Assembly (NCBI RefSeq): GCF_026151205.1
Contig: NC_087077.1
Coordinates: 19,134,975-19,198,974, forward strand
DNA: 64,000 nt
From: Bolinopsis microptera
Taxonomy: Eukaryota; Ctenophora; Tentaculata; Lobata; Bolinopsidae
Reading direction: 5' to 3'
The notes below the pieces were generated by a model. That model did not search any database. It was given only the letters and a program-made list of their open reading frames with translations, and was not told where the DNA came from. The position numbers were made by a program, and so were the translations under genes. This document shows, piece by piece, positions 1-10,171 of this stretch; positions within the stretch are counted from its first letter, which is position 1, and each line of letters starts with the position of its first letter.

Positions 1-464
1 ATCCCTATATGAGGGTTACACATGTTCGTCGAGGAAACCCTGCCTTCTTATCTGTCAGGTAGACCCACCTGACAACCACAACACTAGGTCAACCAAAATT
101 TTTAACATTTTAACCCCAAAGTTCAGAATGACTGACTTTACTACTAGTGTAATGTGCTTGCGAGGAAAACTTAAAAGTGCGCTATTAGCCAATCAGCATA
201 ACCACGCCCTGCTTGATTGGACCGTGAAAGATTTTGACTGCACAAATATTATTTTCCAAACATTATAACTGGCTGTTCACACACATCTCAATTAAATTCC
301 TCTAGGCTACTGTTTTCCAAGTCTTGTCCTGTGAGTAAAGAATGTGTGAGAAGGTATTAATAAAATAAATGTATATTTTTTGAATTTTTAAATCTAATCT
401 GAGAATGAAGTATAAAGAAATTTTTAATTAGCACTGTATAGTTTAAGATATTTATAGCTTATTA
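1..464. other. Left edge, no gene seen
   Basis: AT-rich sequence with short spurious reading frames only. I see no coding signal, tRNA or clear repeat before the dispersed repeat that begins near 465. Confidence 0.5.
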
Positions 465-905
465 TAACCATTGATACAAAGGCCATAATCTTTCGCAAGC
501 TCTTTAATATACACCTTGAAGCCACATTTTATATCCTTGAACCACACAATATAAACTAAAGCATGTTTTAGTGTAGACTTTTTGTCACAACAAGACTGCA
601 ACCTATAGTAACAACTATAAACAGAACCCCTAATGTCTACTAACAAATTTCTTCTAGTCCTAAAATGAGCCCTGTCTCTAAAAACCTAACTGAACTAGCG
701 TTTCGGTGTGTGCAAAAGCTTTCAGGCACGCGCATTCCTTGCCCCGTTAGTTACCTGTCCTTCCAAAACCAAACTAGCAGTCAAGGACAAAAAGTCATAC
801 ACCAATTGGGCATTATATTTTATGAATTGTTTGACATCTTTTTATTCTGTAAAATGTGCTAAAATTAAATTTCTTGTTTCATTGATTTCTTGTTTCATTG
901 ATCTT
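465..905 (+). repeat. Dispersed ~430 bp repeat, copy 1
   Basis: This stretch is clearly similar to 3741-4155 in the same orientation, and to the duplicate of that copy at about 21708-22120. Shared phrases include the 'acaaaggccataatctttt' region at the start and the 'attctgtaaaatgtgctaaa' region near the end. The two copies flank the LINE ORF1 at 931-3012 as direct repeats about 3.3 kb apart. They could be a repeat family into which the ORF1 segment was placed, or ends of one composite element; the sequence does not decide this. Confidence 0.75.
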
Positions 906-930
906 TAATAAGTTTCATAATCATGATAAA

Positions 931-3012
931 CTAAGTGAGATAAACTCCCACTGGTCGGGTGGCCTTCCTTTGTCTTACTCTCTCCTGTCTCTCCCTCACA
1001 TACACCCACTGTTTCAGACATCTCACAAATTTAGCAATACCAAGCTCTCCGAGATGGATTTCATCACCATTTCTCGTGAGTTTCATAGCAAGCAACCCTT
1101 TACCGTCTAAAAAGTGGCCAACACCAAGGTGCCATACAGTCTGGTTAAAGCTAGAGTACAACATTTCATCAACCAAGCTGTTGAATGCCATAATGTTTTT
1201 ATTCATCTTAGGGAGTCTAGACGGTAAAACTGCTGTGACAAACAACTTCGCCTTAGGGCACAGTTTCTGGATCTGCTGGATTTTCAGGTGGAGAATGTCT
1301 ACCAGCTGGTGTATATCACCAGGTGACTGCACATTTTCAACTCGTAGATCGTTGGTCCCACAAACTAAGATGACGTTGCTATAACCAATGCAGAGCTTAG
1401 GGTCTATTGCACTGACCTTGTTGGCTTTAACACGTTCACCTGGGAAGGACTGTCCAAGGGTTCCAGTACCGACACCGAACTTGATGGGCTTGGTGTTAGA
1501 GTCGCCCATGATGATGCAGCTCCGGCTAAACTGTTTGCTCACAGTTCTCAGTGTGATGGAGAACCTTCCTGTCTGCACAGAAGACTGAGTTTCAGCAGGA
1601 CCTGTTTCATCAATACCGTGACGATACCAGGCTTGTGACGATCGTGTCATCACATACACTGAGTTAGATTCTGGACTCACACTATGAACATACTCAGTTG
1701 AGGCTTCGTTTCCGGTCTCATAGATGCACTTAAAGCACACCTTCCTGACGTCGCCTATGCTGATAGTAGCAATTTCTGAGTTAGCAATAATCTCAGACTC
1801 ATCGTCAGAGTGAAAAGGGAGCTTGCTACTAGTGGTGGTATCAACTGAGGGAGGGTAGCAGTTTATTAGGATGGAGTTGGGCTTATGGGTCAGTCTGCAC
1901 TTTGATGTAACTGCGTCTATGGCTGAGGCAAGGGGTGCTGGGATTGTGGGGGATAGGGGTGGGTCTGAATCACCAGTATAAGAGTAGTCTTCCCCAAACT
2001 TGAGGACCTGTCTTCCATTCTTCGGGATGAACTTATTACTAGCTTGGCTCTCCAGGAGAAACTCTGTAACTTCTTTGAGGATCTCAGCACTTAGCACATC
2101 GACCAGGTAATCACACACTGGAGGTTCTGTGCATTTAGGATGGGGGATTTCTGTAGCAGGTGGTGCTTCAGATGGACTTCTGGACTGCTGAAATTCATGA
2201 ATCTCTTGACTCAGCTTCTTCAGTCTTGTCTCCAGGGATACAATCTCCACAGTAGGCATACTGTTACCAACAGCATTAGAAATAGCATCTGATATAGCCT
2301 GTATGTTCTGGCTGTAGTCTACAGAGCTCTTTAGGTTGTTGTCCATCTTGGCTGACATGCTGGAGCCTGGTCTGGGGAATGATGTATCGAAACACCATGG
2401 ACATAGCCATTCTGAGAGAATCATATTCAGAGAAGCTTCAAGAGGTGTATCGTGCTGAATGTTGTTAGCACCCTTGAGATTGCAACAGGAAGCATGCCAG
2501 TGCTGAAAACATCTGGTACACTTGAACTTCCATTCCTTACCATCTGATGTTGATCGGCAAGGACAATCACTCTTTGAAGCCCGTTGTTTTACTGTAGGTT
2601 TATCCTGGATTTCAAGTTCTTCAGCAGACTCTTCAGCACGGGAGAATGGAGGAAAGGACTTGTACAGAGGGCTCATTGGACTGCTGGGGCTCTCTCTGAG
2701 GTTCGATGATTCTAAAGCTGATATCAGGTTTGGGCTGATCTTTTCAATAACCAGATTACCTGGAGGTTTAAGAACAGATGTCTCTGGTTGTTCTTGGGGT
2801 GACTTTGATGGGCGTTTACCCAGCACAGCTTTCTGGGCCATTGCACTAGGGCTGTTCCTGCGCAGGGCTTTGTTGTCTGCTAGAGGTTTCTTCTTTTGGG
2901 AGGAAGCTCCTCTGCCGGATGGTGACATGCTAGCTCTGGATCCTGGGTTGGTAGGAGGAGGAGTGTGTCTAGGGGAACGCCTTTGGGTACTAGCACTTGA
3001 GGTAGTAGCCAT
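931..3012 (-). CDS. CR1-type LINE ORF1 protein: PHD finger plus SGNH esterase
   Basis: Intact 693-codon reading frame. The N-terminal ~130 residues are low-complexity (Ser/Pro/Lys-rich). Residues ~150-210 form a C4HC3 PHD-like zinc finger (CPC, CTRC, HWHASC, CPWC). The C-terminal ~200 residues are an SGNH/GDSL-type esterase with the three expected blocks: GDSN, CGTND, and DEIHLG carrying the catalytic-type Asp/His pair. A PHD finger with an esterase in one ORF1 is the known arrangement of CR1-clade non-LTR retrotransposons, where ORF1 is thought to bind nucleic acid and possibly membranes or lipids. The expected ORF2 (endonuclease/reverse transcriptase) should lie at lower coordinates, but only a dispersed repeat is there, so this is a solo ORF1. 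The lack of stops or frameshifts suggests a young copy. A domesticated host gene is less likely but possible. Confidence 0.8.
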   Translation of the reverse strand: MATTSSASTQRRSPRHTPPPTNPGSRASMSPSGRGASSQKKKPLADNKALRRNSPSAMAQKAVLGKRPSKSPQEQPETSVLKPPGNLVIEKISPNLISALESSNLRESPSSPMSPLYKSFPPFSRAEESAEELEIQDKPTVKQRASKSDCPCRSTSDGKEWKFKCTRCFQHWHASCCNLKGANNIQHDTPLEASLNMILSEWLCPWCFDTSFPRPGSSMSAKMDNNLKSSVDYSQNIQAISDAISNAVGNSMPTVEIVSLETRLKKLSQEIHEFQQSRSPSEAPPATEIPHPKCTEPPVCDYLVDVLSAEILKEVTEFLLESQASNKFIPKNGRQVLKFGEDYSYTGDSDPPLSPTIPAPLASAIDAVTSKCRLTHKPNSILINCYPPSVDTTTSSKLPFHSDDESEIIANSEIATISIGDVRKVCFKCIYETGNEASTEYVHSVSPESNSVYVMTRSSQAWYRHGIDETGPAETQSSVQTGRFSITLRTVSKQFSRSCIIMGDSNTKPIKFGVGTGTLGQSFPGERVKANKVSAIDPKLCIGYSNVILVCGTNDLRVENVQSPGDIHQLVDILHLKIQQIQKLCPKAKLFVTAVLPSRLPKMNKNIMAFNSLVDEMLYSSFNQTVWHLGVGHFLDGKGLLAMKLTRNGDEIHLGELGIAKFVRCLKQWVYVRERQERVRQRKATRPVGVYLT

Positions 3013-3740
3013 GATGATATGATATCAGAGATATGTCCGGAGTCCAGGGGGCCAGCTTGGACAGACCCCTGCACCTGAAAGGAGAAGAGCATCAGCCGGT
3101 TCATTGTGAGTGATATGAGGTGGGTTAAGTGGGAATATGATTGAATAGAATTTTTTCAAGAACTTTCAAAAGAGTGATTGAAGTATTCAAAAATATGTAA
3201 ATCATTCAAAGGTCAGACACACTAACAACAACAGGACAAACTGGGTTTGGATGGGGTGATTTGGTTTGAAATTGTTAAGTGTGTAGGTAAAATTGTTTGA
3301 GCAGAATTTTCAGAGTAAAAATAAATAAATTCAGGGCAAAAAATTTGTTGAGACAGGTATTCAGAGAATGCCTATCTTGGAATACTTCAACACTACTATA
3401 TTAGGAAAGATTGAGGGATTAAATTATGCTGCTAATAAAGAGAAGCACAATGAATATCTTATGTGTAATCCTCATGTTGCTAAAAAACGCTTTATCAACT
3501 TATATAGTAGTGGAAAGTATGTAAATTAGATTCATTTTAACTTGGTTGTTTAGGCCAATAGATTAAAGATAATTTTTAAATTTTAGTAGATATATTTTTG
3601 ATGATGTGTGATGATGTTTGTGTCATTATATTTTGATTTGATTTGATTTGATTAGGAAAAAGAACTGGATGTTTAAACACTATCTGCAGCTAATATAAAT
3701 GATTCTAAAACTAATGCAAATGACTTTTTATCTTATTTTA

Positions 3741-4155
3741 ACCATTAATACAAAGGCCATAATCTTTTACCAGCTCTCAAGTAGATAATATCCACCTTGA
3801 ACTTGCATTATATATCCTTGAACAAGACAATATAAACTTAAGCATATTATAGTGTAGACTTTCTGTCACAGAAAGACTACAGTAACAACTATTAACAGAA
3901 CCCCAAATGTCTGCTAACAATTTTCTTCTGGTCCTAATATGAAACTCAACTGAACTAGCGTTTCGATGTGTGCAAAAGCTTTAAGGCACACCCATTCCTT
4001 GCCCCCGTTAGTTACCAGTCCTTTCAAAATCAAACTAGCAGTCAAGGACAAAAATTCATACACCAAAAGCGCATTATATTTTAATGAATTGTTCTACATC
4101 TTTTTATTCTGTAAAATGTGCTAAAAAATAAATTTCTTGTTTCATTGATTCTTTG
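3741..4155 (+). repeat. Dispersed ~430 bp repeat, copy 2
   Basis: Direct-repeat partner of 465-905 with scattered substitutions and small indels. It lies inside the segment that is duplicated again at 21.2-24.2 kb. Confidence 0.75.
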
Positions 4156-4427
4156 AAAAAATAAAGTAGTGCTCTTCATGGTGTTGAAATCGCCCCTACA
4201 TTGGTTATGATTGTGCCTACTGTTAGGCTAGGTAATGGTTATGGACATTGGACAATCAGCTGGTATTCGATAGACAGATGTATATAAATCTTAACAAGAA
4301 ATTTAACCATACTTTTAAAAAAATATCAGAAAAATCTGATTCCTACTTAGCATAATAATTTTTTGGGGGAAAATTTATAATAATATAAACGGAGAATGAA
4401 TTCTGAAACGATACGAAAACACTGAAA

Positions 4428-6785
4428 AACCAAGGTATTCTTATGAAAATTTGACAGTATCTGCTTCAGCGCTCGATTTACAAAATACGGTGTAAATTGT
4501 CGAAAATATGCGCGGCCTACCCAAAATTTTGGTTACATTTTAAAATTATTTTTTACCAGTTTTATATATTATACATTTGCATTAATCGTTATTAAAAAAT
4601 ATGTGCTTTTAAAAGTTTTAAAATATAGCATCAAAGTACCAAAAATGAAATGCGCGCAAAAAAGCCAAAATTTCAGCCACTTTTTTGGACTTTTACCTTA
4701 ATCATTATTATATGGTCCATTGTTATAATGGTCTGGCCCGGCGCGCGCTACTTCGTAGCACTTGCCGTCGGGCATTTCCAGAAGAAAAGCGGCGCGCGCT
4801 ACTTCGAAGAAATTAAGACGAGTAACATCCGTTAAATTTTTACCTAAAGAAAAATTAGGAAATTTGTTTTATTTTAATACTATCTTGTGCGCTTATGTTT
4901 TAGGTGTTTTCATGTTTTAGAATCCCTAGTGTATCAAACAAAAAATGTTTTTACAGGGCGGGGCGTAAATAGTAAAGGCTTTTACTACGGGTTCACATAG
5001 CCATGTGCCTACGCGTACTGCGTGACGCGCTTGTTTCACAAGTAGGATCTTTTCCGCCTCCGGCGGTCGCGCGCTACTGCAAGCGAGAGGGCTCTGGTTA
5101 GAGCAATACTACGGGCATTTTCTGCTCGATACGCTAGGGACCCCAGATACACCTTACTAGACGTATTTTTGACCGTAGAATCGATTAAAAGTGGTTTCGA
5201 GATATTTGGACTGCTTTTCCCCGGGTAAAATTGCAACAAATTTTGGGGCCAAAAATAGGCCAAAAAACCATGTTTTTTGATATTTTGAGCAAGTTAATTT
5301 TGTTGGCATGTCGGCATGAAAATTTGCATTACATGGAGATAGTTATAACACAGCCGCTCAAGATGGTGTAAAAATAAAACAAATCCCTAATGTTTTTCTT
5401 CGGGTAAAAATCCAAAAAAGTGGTCAACATTTAGACTTTTTTGCACGCACTTCATTTTTGGTACTTATGTGCTATATTTTGGAAATTAAAAATACATATC
5501 TTGTAATAACGACTAATTTAAATATATTGATTATAATTTGGACCAAAAAATTCATTTTAAATGGAACCAAAATTTTAGGCGCGCCGCGCATATTTTCGAA
5601 AATTTACAGCGTAGTATGAAAATCGAGCGCTAAAGCAAATACTATCATATTTTCACAAGACACAGTGGGCTGTGAGTGGGGGTCATGCTAGCATAGGGTA
5701 TTTTAGACCATCACACATGCCCCTAACTTTGTTTCTAAGGTAATTTGGGTACAAAAATACGATTCCAATCATTTACAGGGCCGAAAATGTCTCAGAAAAA
5801 ATTTTTGGGCCGATTTTAAGCAATCTTGTAGTCAAAAAATAGGAGGCTGATCCCAGGAAAAGTTGTTTTTTTAGAGGTTTAATCAATTTTAAAGCTCTTT
5901 TATGAACTGTAAACGAAGGACAGCTATCTTAGGAACTCAAATCTTTTTGAATTATGAAAAAATATTGATCAGAACAAAAGTTGTGCCCATTTATATGACC
6001 AAAATTTTCTGAAACACCAAAATTGTTCCTGTTATTTTCAAAAATTTCGTTTAAAATCACGATTTTTTGGATTTTTATCAATTTTAACTATAATAATTGT
6101 GATATTTTGATTTTTCATCCATATGCATCTGGTCTAGGATGCAAAAAATGCCACAAACATGGAGAATAACTAAAATATGTCAATTTAATAGCAAAATTGA
6201 GCTCATAAATTATCTAAAAATGCAGCAAATTTTACCCAATTTTTGAGTTTCTTAATTTTGTAAACAGAGTTGCCCAAAAGTGCCCAAAGTGATTCTTATT
6301 GCATCTGATAGGGAATTGTCTAAGCTTTCTGATGATACCATGCATTATACCGAACTATTGCAAACCAACAACGATTTCTGTCGTTAAATACCCCAAAAAT
6401 TGCCTAAAATACACGCCATAAAAAAGGCGCGGTCAAAAATCAGGTGAAAATGTTAAAGTCACACAGTTTTTTTTAGATGGCTGAGTATTCTTAAGTACTA
6501 TACTGTATTTCAATTATTAAAAACTGCCTTGATCAGGCATTTTAGCCCAAAATAATAAATATTAGGCAATTTTTGGCTAAAAAAGGCAAAATTTCTTGAC
6601 AGTGAAAAATGCTATTTTTTCACGCGACGCCATTTTGGCATCTTGCAAAGTTTTTAATTACGGTTTTTTGCATGAAATCGGGCTAGCGTTTTACAATAAG
6701 GAAAGCTTATTTTCAAAGAAATTTAAGAAAGTCGATTTTAGGCCTATGCTAGCATGGTAGCCCACTGTGCAAGAATACCTTGGTT
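4428..6785. mobile_element. TIR/fold-back-like non-autonomous element
   Basis: A 15 bp motif, AACCAAGGTATTCTT, occurs at 4428-4442 and as its exact reverse complement at 6771-6785; similarity extends a little outward. Inside is a second, longer imperfect inverted repeat: about 4436-4710 against about 5395-5665, both containing an 'aaaatatgcgcgg' core. The centre has GC-rich direct repeats (ggcgcgcgctacttcg near 4740 and 4790). No transposase frame is seen, and the short reading frames here are not convincing. It is present again at 22391-24822. Confidence 0.6.
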
Positions 6786-8440
6786 GTTTTTTAGTGTTAT
6801 TGTTGCAATTCGAAACTCCTTTTCACCCTATTTGGCTATTTTTGATGTGTAATCTGATTACTAACTATGTTTTCATGTATTCTCATTGATGTGGAGTACC
6901 CATTCATACTCCTATTTCTTGGCCTATTTTTTATTTTTTCATGCTGATTTGGAGGCCATTAAAGCATTTGACCCAATCAACAAAAGTTTCAGTTGTATAT
7001 CTTTTACGGTTTTTGCGGAAAGTCGCGTTAAAGTTGATGCCGTGGTGTCAGTAAAATGGCACGGAACCATATATATCGTCTCGCTTTATATATAGTAAGA
7101 TTTCCTATCGTTCTAAAGTCTAAAGTCGGCTCTATTTGTGACATACTTCTTATCTTCTACACAGTTTATCGTGGTTTGTTGATACTGAGTTGGTTTAATT
7201 AATACTATACGATTACTATGTAGACCAGCAGTACAGTGAACATATTTATAATAATAATAAATAATAAATACAACATTTATAAACCGCCTTATAGCTAAAT
7301 CATATAACTCGATATAATTTAATCCTGGAGATAAACTCCAGTGCTTTCTAAAGCGGCTCTTACATTAACTGAGCTTAGTTTAATTGAAAATTAGACATGA
7401 CAAGTTCATTTTACCTATGTAAATGCAAAATCAATCAAATGCTAGAGAAAAGAAGTATGTTTTAAGTTTGGTCTTGAAAGATGTAACTGACTCAGCTGAT
7501 CTTATGTCGTATGGCAAGGAATTAAATACTTTAACTGCACAGTGACTAAAAGCTTTCTCTGTGTTTACATAGTTAGGAGAGGGCGGAAAACTAAGGTAAA
7601 AATAATCAAAAATATAAGTTCACTGTACTGCTGCGTCACTTGTCAGACGCAGATTATGATCTGACTTGCTCAGAACATGAATTATTTCTGTCTGCTCAGG
7701 GGGTTGGGGGATGCACAATGTGATTGTGTCCAGATAATGTTCCAGGTTGCTTCCTGCAACGGTCAGGCTCATTATTTAGAAGTAGATAATTTATGTAGTT
7801 ATGGATATAACCCAAAATCAGGGAGAATATTTTAGGCCCATATAAGCTGCCTATAGAGTTTTTCCGATACACCTGATTTTACTGGGAGTAGCTCCTGATG
7901 TATATGTCAGGGTCGTATACTACTTGATTGAATGAGAAAATCATCAGATCATATCGAGTCACTGATGCATTTCAAGGCAAGCAATGTGATATTAGTTGAA
8001 GATTTATGTAATAAATGCTGATTTTCATCGAACAGACTGTAAAGTGGCCAATTCCAAAAACTCTTACTTACTATATCTCAGCATCTGAGTTGTTCATTGT
8101 ACTAGTACCATTAGCAGTTTTTACAACTTCTCAAAGATTTTATGAGAATCTTGCACAATTTCCCCTGAGACGTAACAACACTGAGTGATTCCACCACCTG
8201 GCCTGCTACGGATCAGCTTTTTCGTGCTCAGGGGTAATGGGTAAAATAAAAACTTTAGCCAGTACCTATGATGTTGGGGCCTAGCCTATACTAAGGATTA
8301 AATTTAAGAATTTGAAAAAAATTGAATGTCCTGCACAGCAGATTGAAGCTTCTTAAATTATTTTTTATTCTTATTGTATTGCTGTGTAAATTTGATTATA
8401 ATTCTAATTCTAATAATGAATCTTCTCTACCAATTGATAA
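6786..8440. other. Intergenic region upstream of the KH-domain gene
   Basis: AT-rich, with no convincing coding frame. Contains short ATA-rich repeats near 7245-7275. I see no clear promoter element. A splice-acceptor-like 'cacattacag' ends 15 bases before the next start codon. Confidence 0.4.
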
Positions 8441-8470
8441 CAGTCACATTACAGGTATTCAATAGCTATA

Positions 8471-9409
8471 ATGGAAGGAAAAGAGGAAAATCAAGAAAAA
8501 TCAGAGACTTCAAAAAAACGCTCTCTTGAAGAAAGTCTTGATAACGAAGAAACTAGTGAATCTGCAGCTCCTGACAACAGAAAAATTCTAAAAACTGTCA
8601 AAGTAATACGTGTGCTCTGTCCTAATTATGCTGTTGGTTCAATCCTTGGGAAAGGTGGGGAACGTCTAAAAGAATTTAAAGATTCAACGGGAGCTAGAAT
8701 CACAGTATCTAAGCAAGGATGTATGTTTCCTGTAATAAATGAAAGATATGTATCTATCATGGCAGATCTTAGTACCATACAAAGTGTTGTGAAGTTCATC
8801 CAGCTGCGCATTAGAGAAGATGAATTCCAGCCTAAGGATGAAAGGGAGTTAGCCCGCTTTGAGAAAAGGAAAAGAGTGTGTAAAGTTGTTGTATCTGACA
8901 ATGTAATCGGTAAAATCATTGGAAAAGGAGGAGACAATATCAATGAATTGAAAACTAGACACAATGTTATGATAAAGACTACAAATAAAAAAGAGCTCCC
9001 TCATGAACTACCTGAGCGAGTTATAACAATAGAAGGTGACCATGAAAAAGTGAATGCATGCATTGATGAAATTATTGCTGATATTCATGAAGATCCAAGG
9101 TCAAACTTAGATTACTTTGTTGACTATGAAAAGTATCTTCGCCATACTCAAAGTTCATCTAGCACCTCTCACCGTGGACCACCAATGGGTTACAATCCAA
9201 CTCCACCCACAGGATATAATGGATACAACTATCCCCCTTATCCTTATGGCAGCTATCCAAACCAGTACCCACCATATTCATATGATCAGTATGGACAGTA
9301 CCAATACAGCCAATACCAGGCATCTTACAAGCAGCATAGCGATCAATACAGACATCACGATGATTCTAGAAGCAGCAGCAAGAGTGATTCATTTAGAACA
9401 GGATATTGA
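8471..9409 (+). CDS. Double KH-domain RNA-binding protein (Nova/PCBP-like)
   Basis: Single coding exon of 312 codons. Residues 1-40 are Glu/Lys/Ser-rich. KH1 spans ~41-113 with a GKGG loop at 60-63; KH2 spans ~135-205 with GKGG at 151-154. Both have the classic I-x-G-K-G-G-x-x-(I/L) nucleic-acid-binding signature. The tail (~235-312) is Tyr/Gln/Pro/Gly-rich with repeated YPP, QYGQY-like units and ends Arg/Ser/His-rich, a low-complexity region typical of hnRNP proteins and likely to self-associate. Expected role: single-stranded RNA binding in splicing, stability or translation, nuclear or shuttling. Nova and PCBP usually have three KH domains; only two are present. The start is the first ATG after an acceptor-like site (tacag at 8455). 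ASPSCR1 follows on the same strand about 760 bp downstream. Confidence 0.85.
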   Translation: MEGKEENQEKSETSKKRSLEESLDNEETSESAAPDNRKILKTVKVIRVLCPNYAVGSILGKGGERLKEFKDSTGARITVSKQGCMFPVINERYVSIMADLSTIQSVVKFIQLRIREDEFQPKDERELARFEKRKRVCKVVVSDNVIGKIIGKGGDNINELKTRHNVMIKTTNKKELPHELPERVITIEGDHEKVNACIDEIIADIHEDPRSNLDYFVDYEKYLRHTQSSSSTSHRGPPMGYNPTPPTGYNGYNYPPYPYGSYPNQYPPYSYDQYGQYQYSQYQASYKQHSDQYRHHDDSRSSSKSDSFRTGY

Positions 9410-10153
9410 CATTTTTTGCATTATATTTAAAACTTTAAATAAGCTTATATCTATTAATGTATGTAACTCACCCTCTGCACTGTACATATACACATGGTGT
9501 ACATGATTGCATTTTGAAGATTTAAACAAATTAATGGATTTACCGACCTTGTCAAGTTTGGTACATTATTATTACCATTTTGAATCCATTTGGTATTAAG
9601 GTTATGTTATTAAAACATTGCATTAACATTTACATTTTTTATGTTGAAATGTTTAATGATATATACTTTATTTTAAGTTTCAAATCATATTTCACCAAGA
9701 TTTGACTATTATGTTGCTTATCAATACTGTATTTGAAGTTTATATATTAATGATTATGCCTGAAATGGCTTATTTTATACGCATGCAATATTATTTTTGA
9801 CTTGGGCTCCTGTAAGTCTTAAACAATACAAAATGATATTATGTAATAGAACAGATGTTTAAAAAGATTTGGTATCTGTATTACAAGTATTTGCAAAAGG
9901 ATTAAGTATCTGTATTATTTGCAAGAAAGTATCTATTAATTGTACTAATATTGGAATTATCGTTTTATTGTGAAAACAGATTGCATCCTTTACTTGTCTC
10001 AAAAATTCAAATGATCTCCAGAATGAAAATTATCATGATTATTATATGTCCGGCGAAGATGACCTCAGCTCTATTGTCTGAGCCCAATATTTTTAACATT
10101 TTAAGTATAATATATCAATATATCATTTCTAGAATTAAATTGTTAAATTGCAG
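9410..10153. other. 3' UTR / intercistronic region
   Basis: Very AT-rich. Holds the likely 3' UTR of the KH-domain gene and ends in an acceptor-like site, 'gttaaattgcag', finishing at 10153, just before the ASPSCR1 start. No other gene is seen. Confidence 0.5.
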
Positions 10154-10159
10154 TGCCTT

Positions 10160-10171
10160 ATGATTAAATGA
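10160..10171 (+). promoter_or_regulatory. Minimal uORF overlapping the ASPSCR1 start
   Basis: A three-codon reading frame (ATG ATT AAA TGA) begins seven bases after the acceptor-like site. Its stop codon overlaps the main ATG at 10168 as ATGA, an arrangement that could permit termination-reinitiation. A role is inference. Confidence 0.35.

Noticed and set aside
959-3022. Plus-strand frames opposite the LINE ORF1
   Set aside because: Shadows of the 693-codon minus-strand frame, with no recognisable domain.
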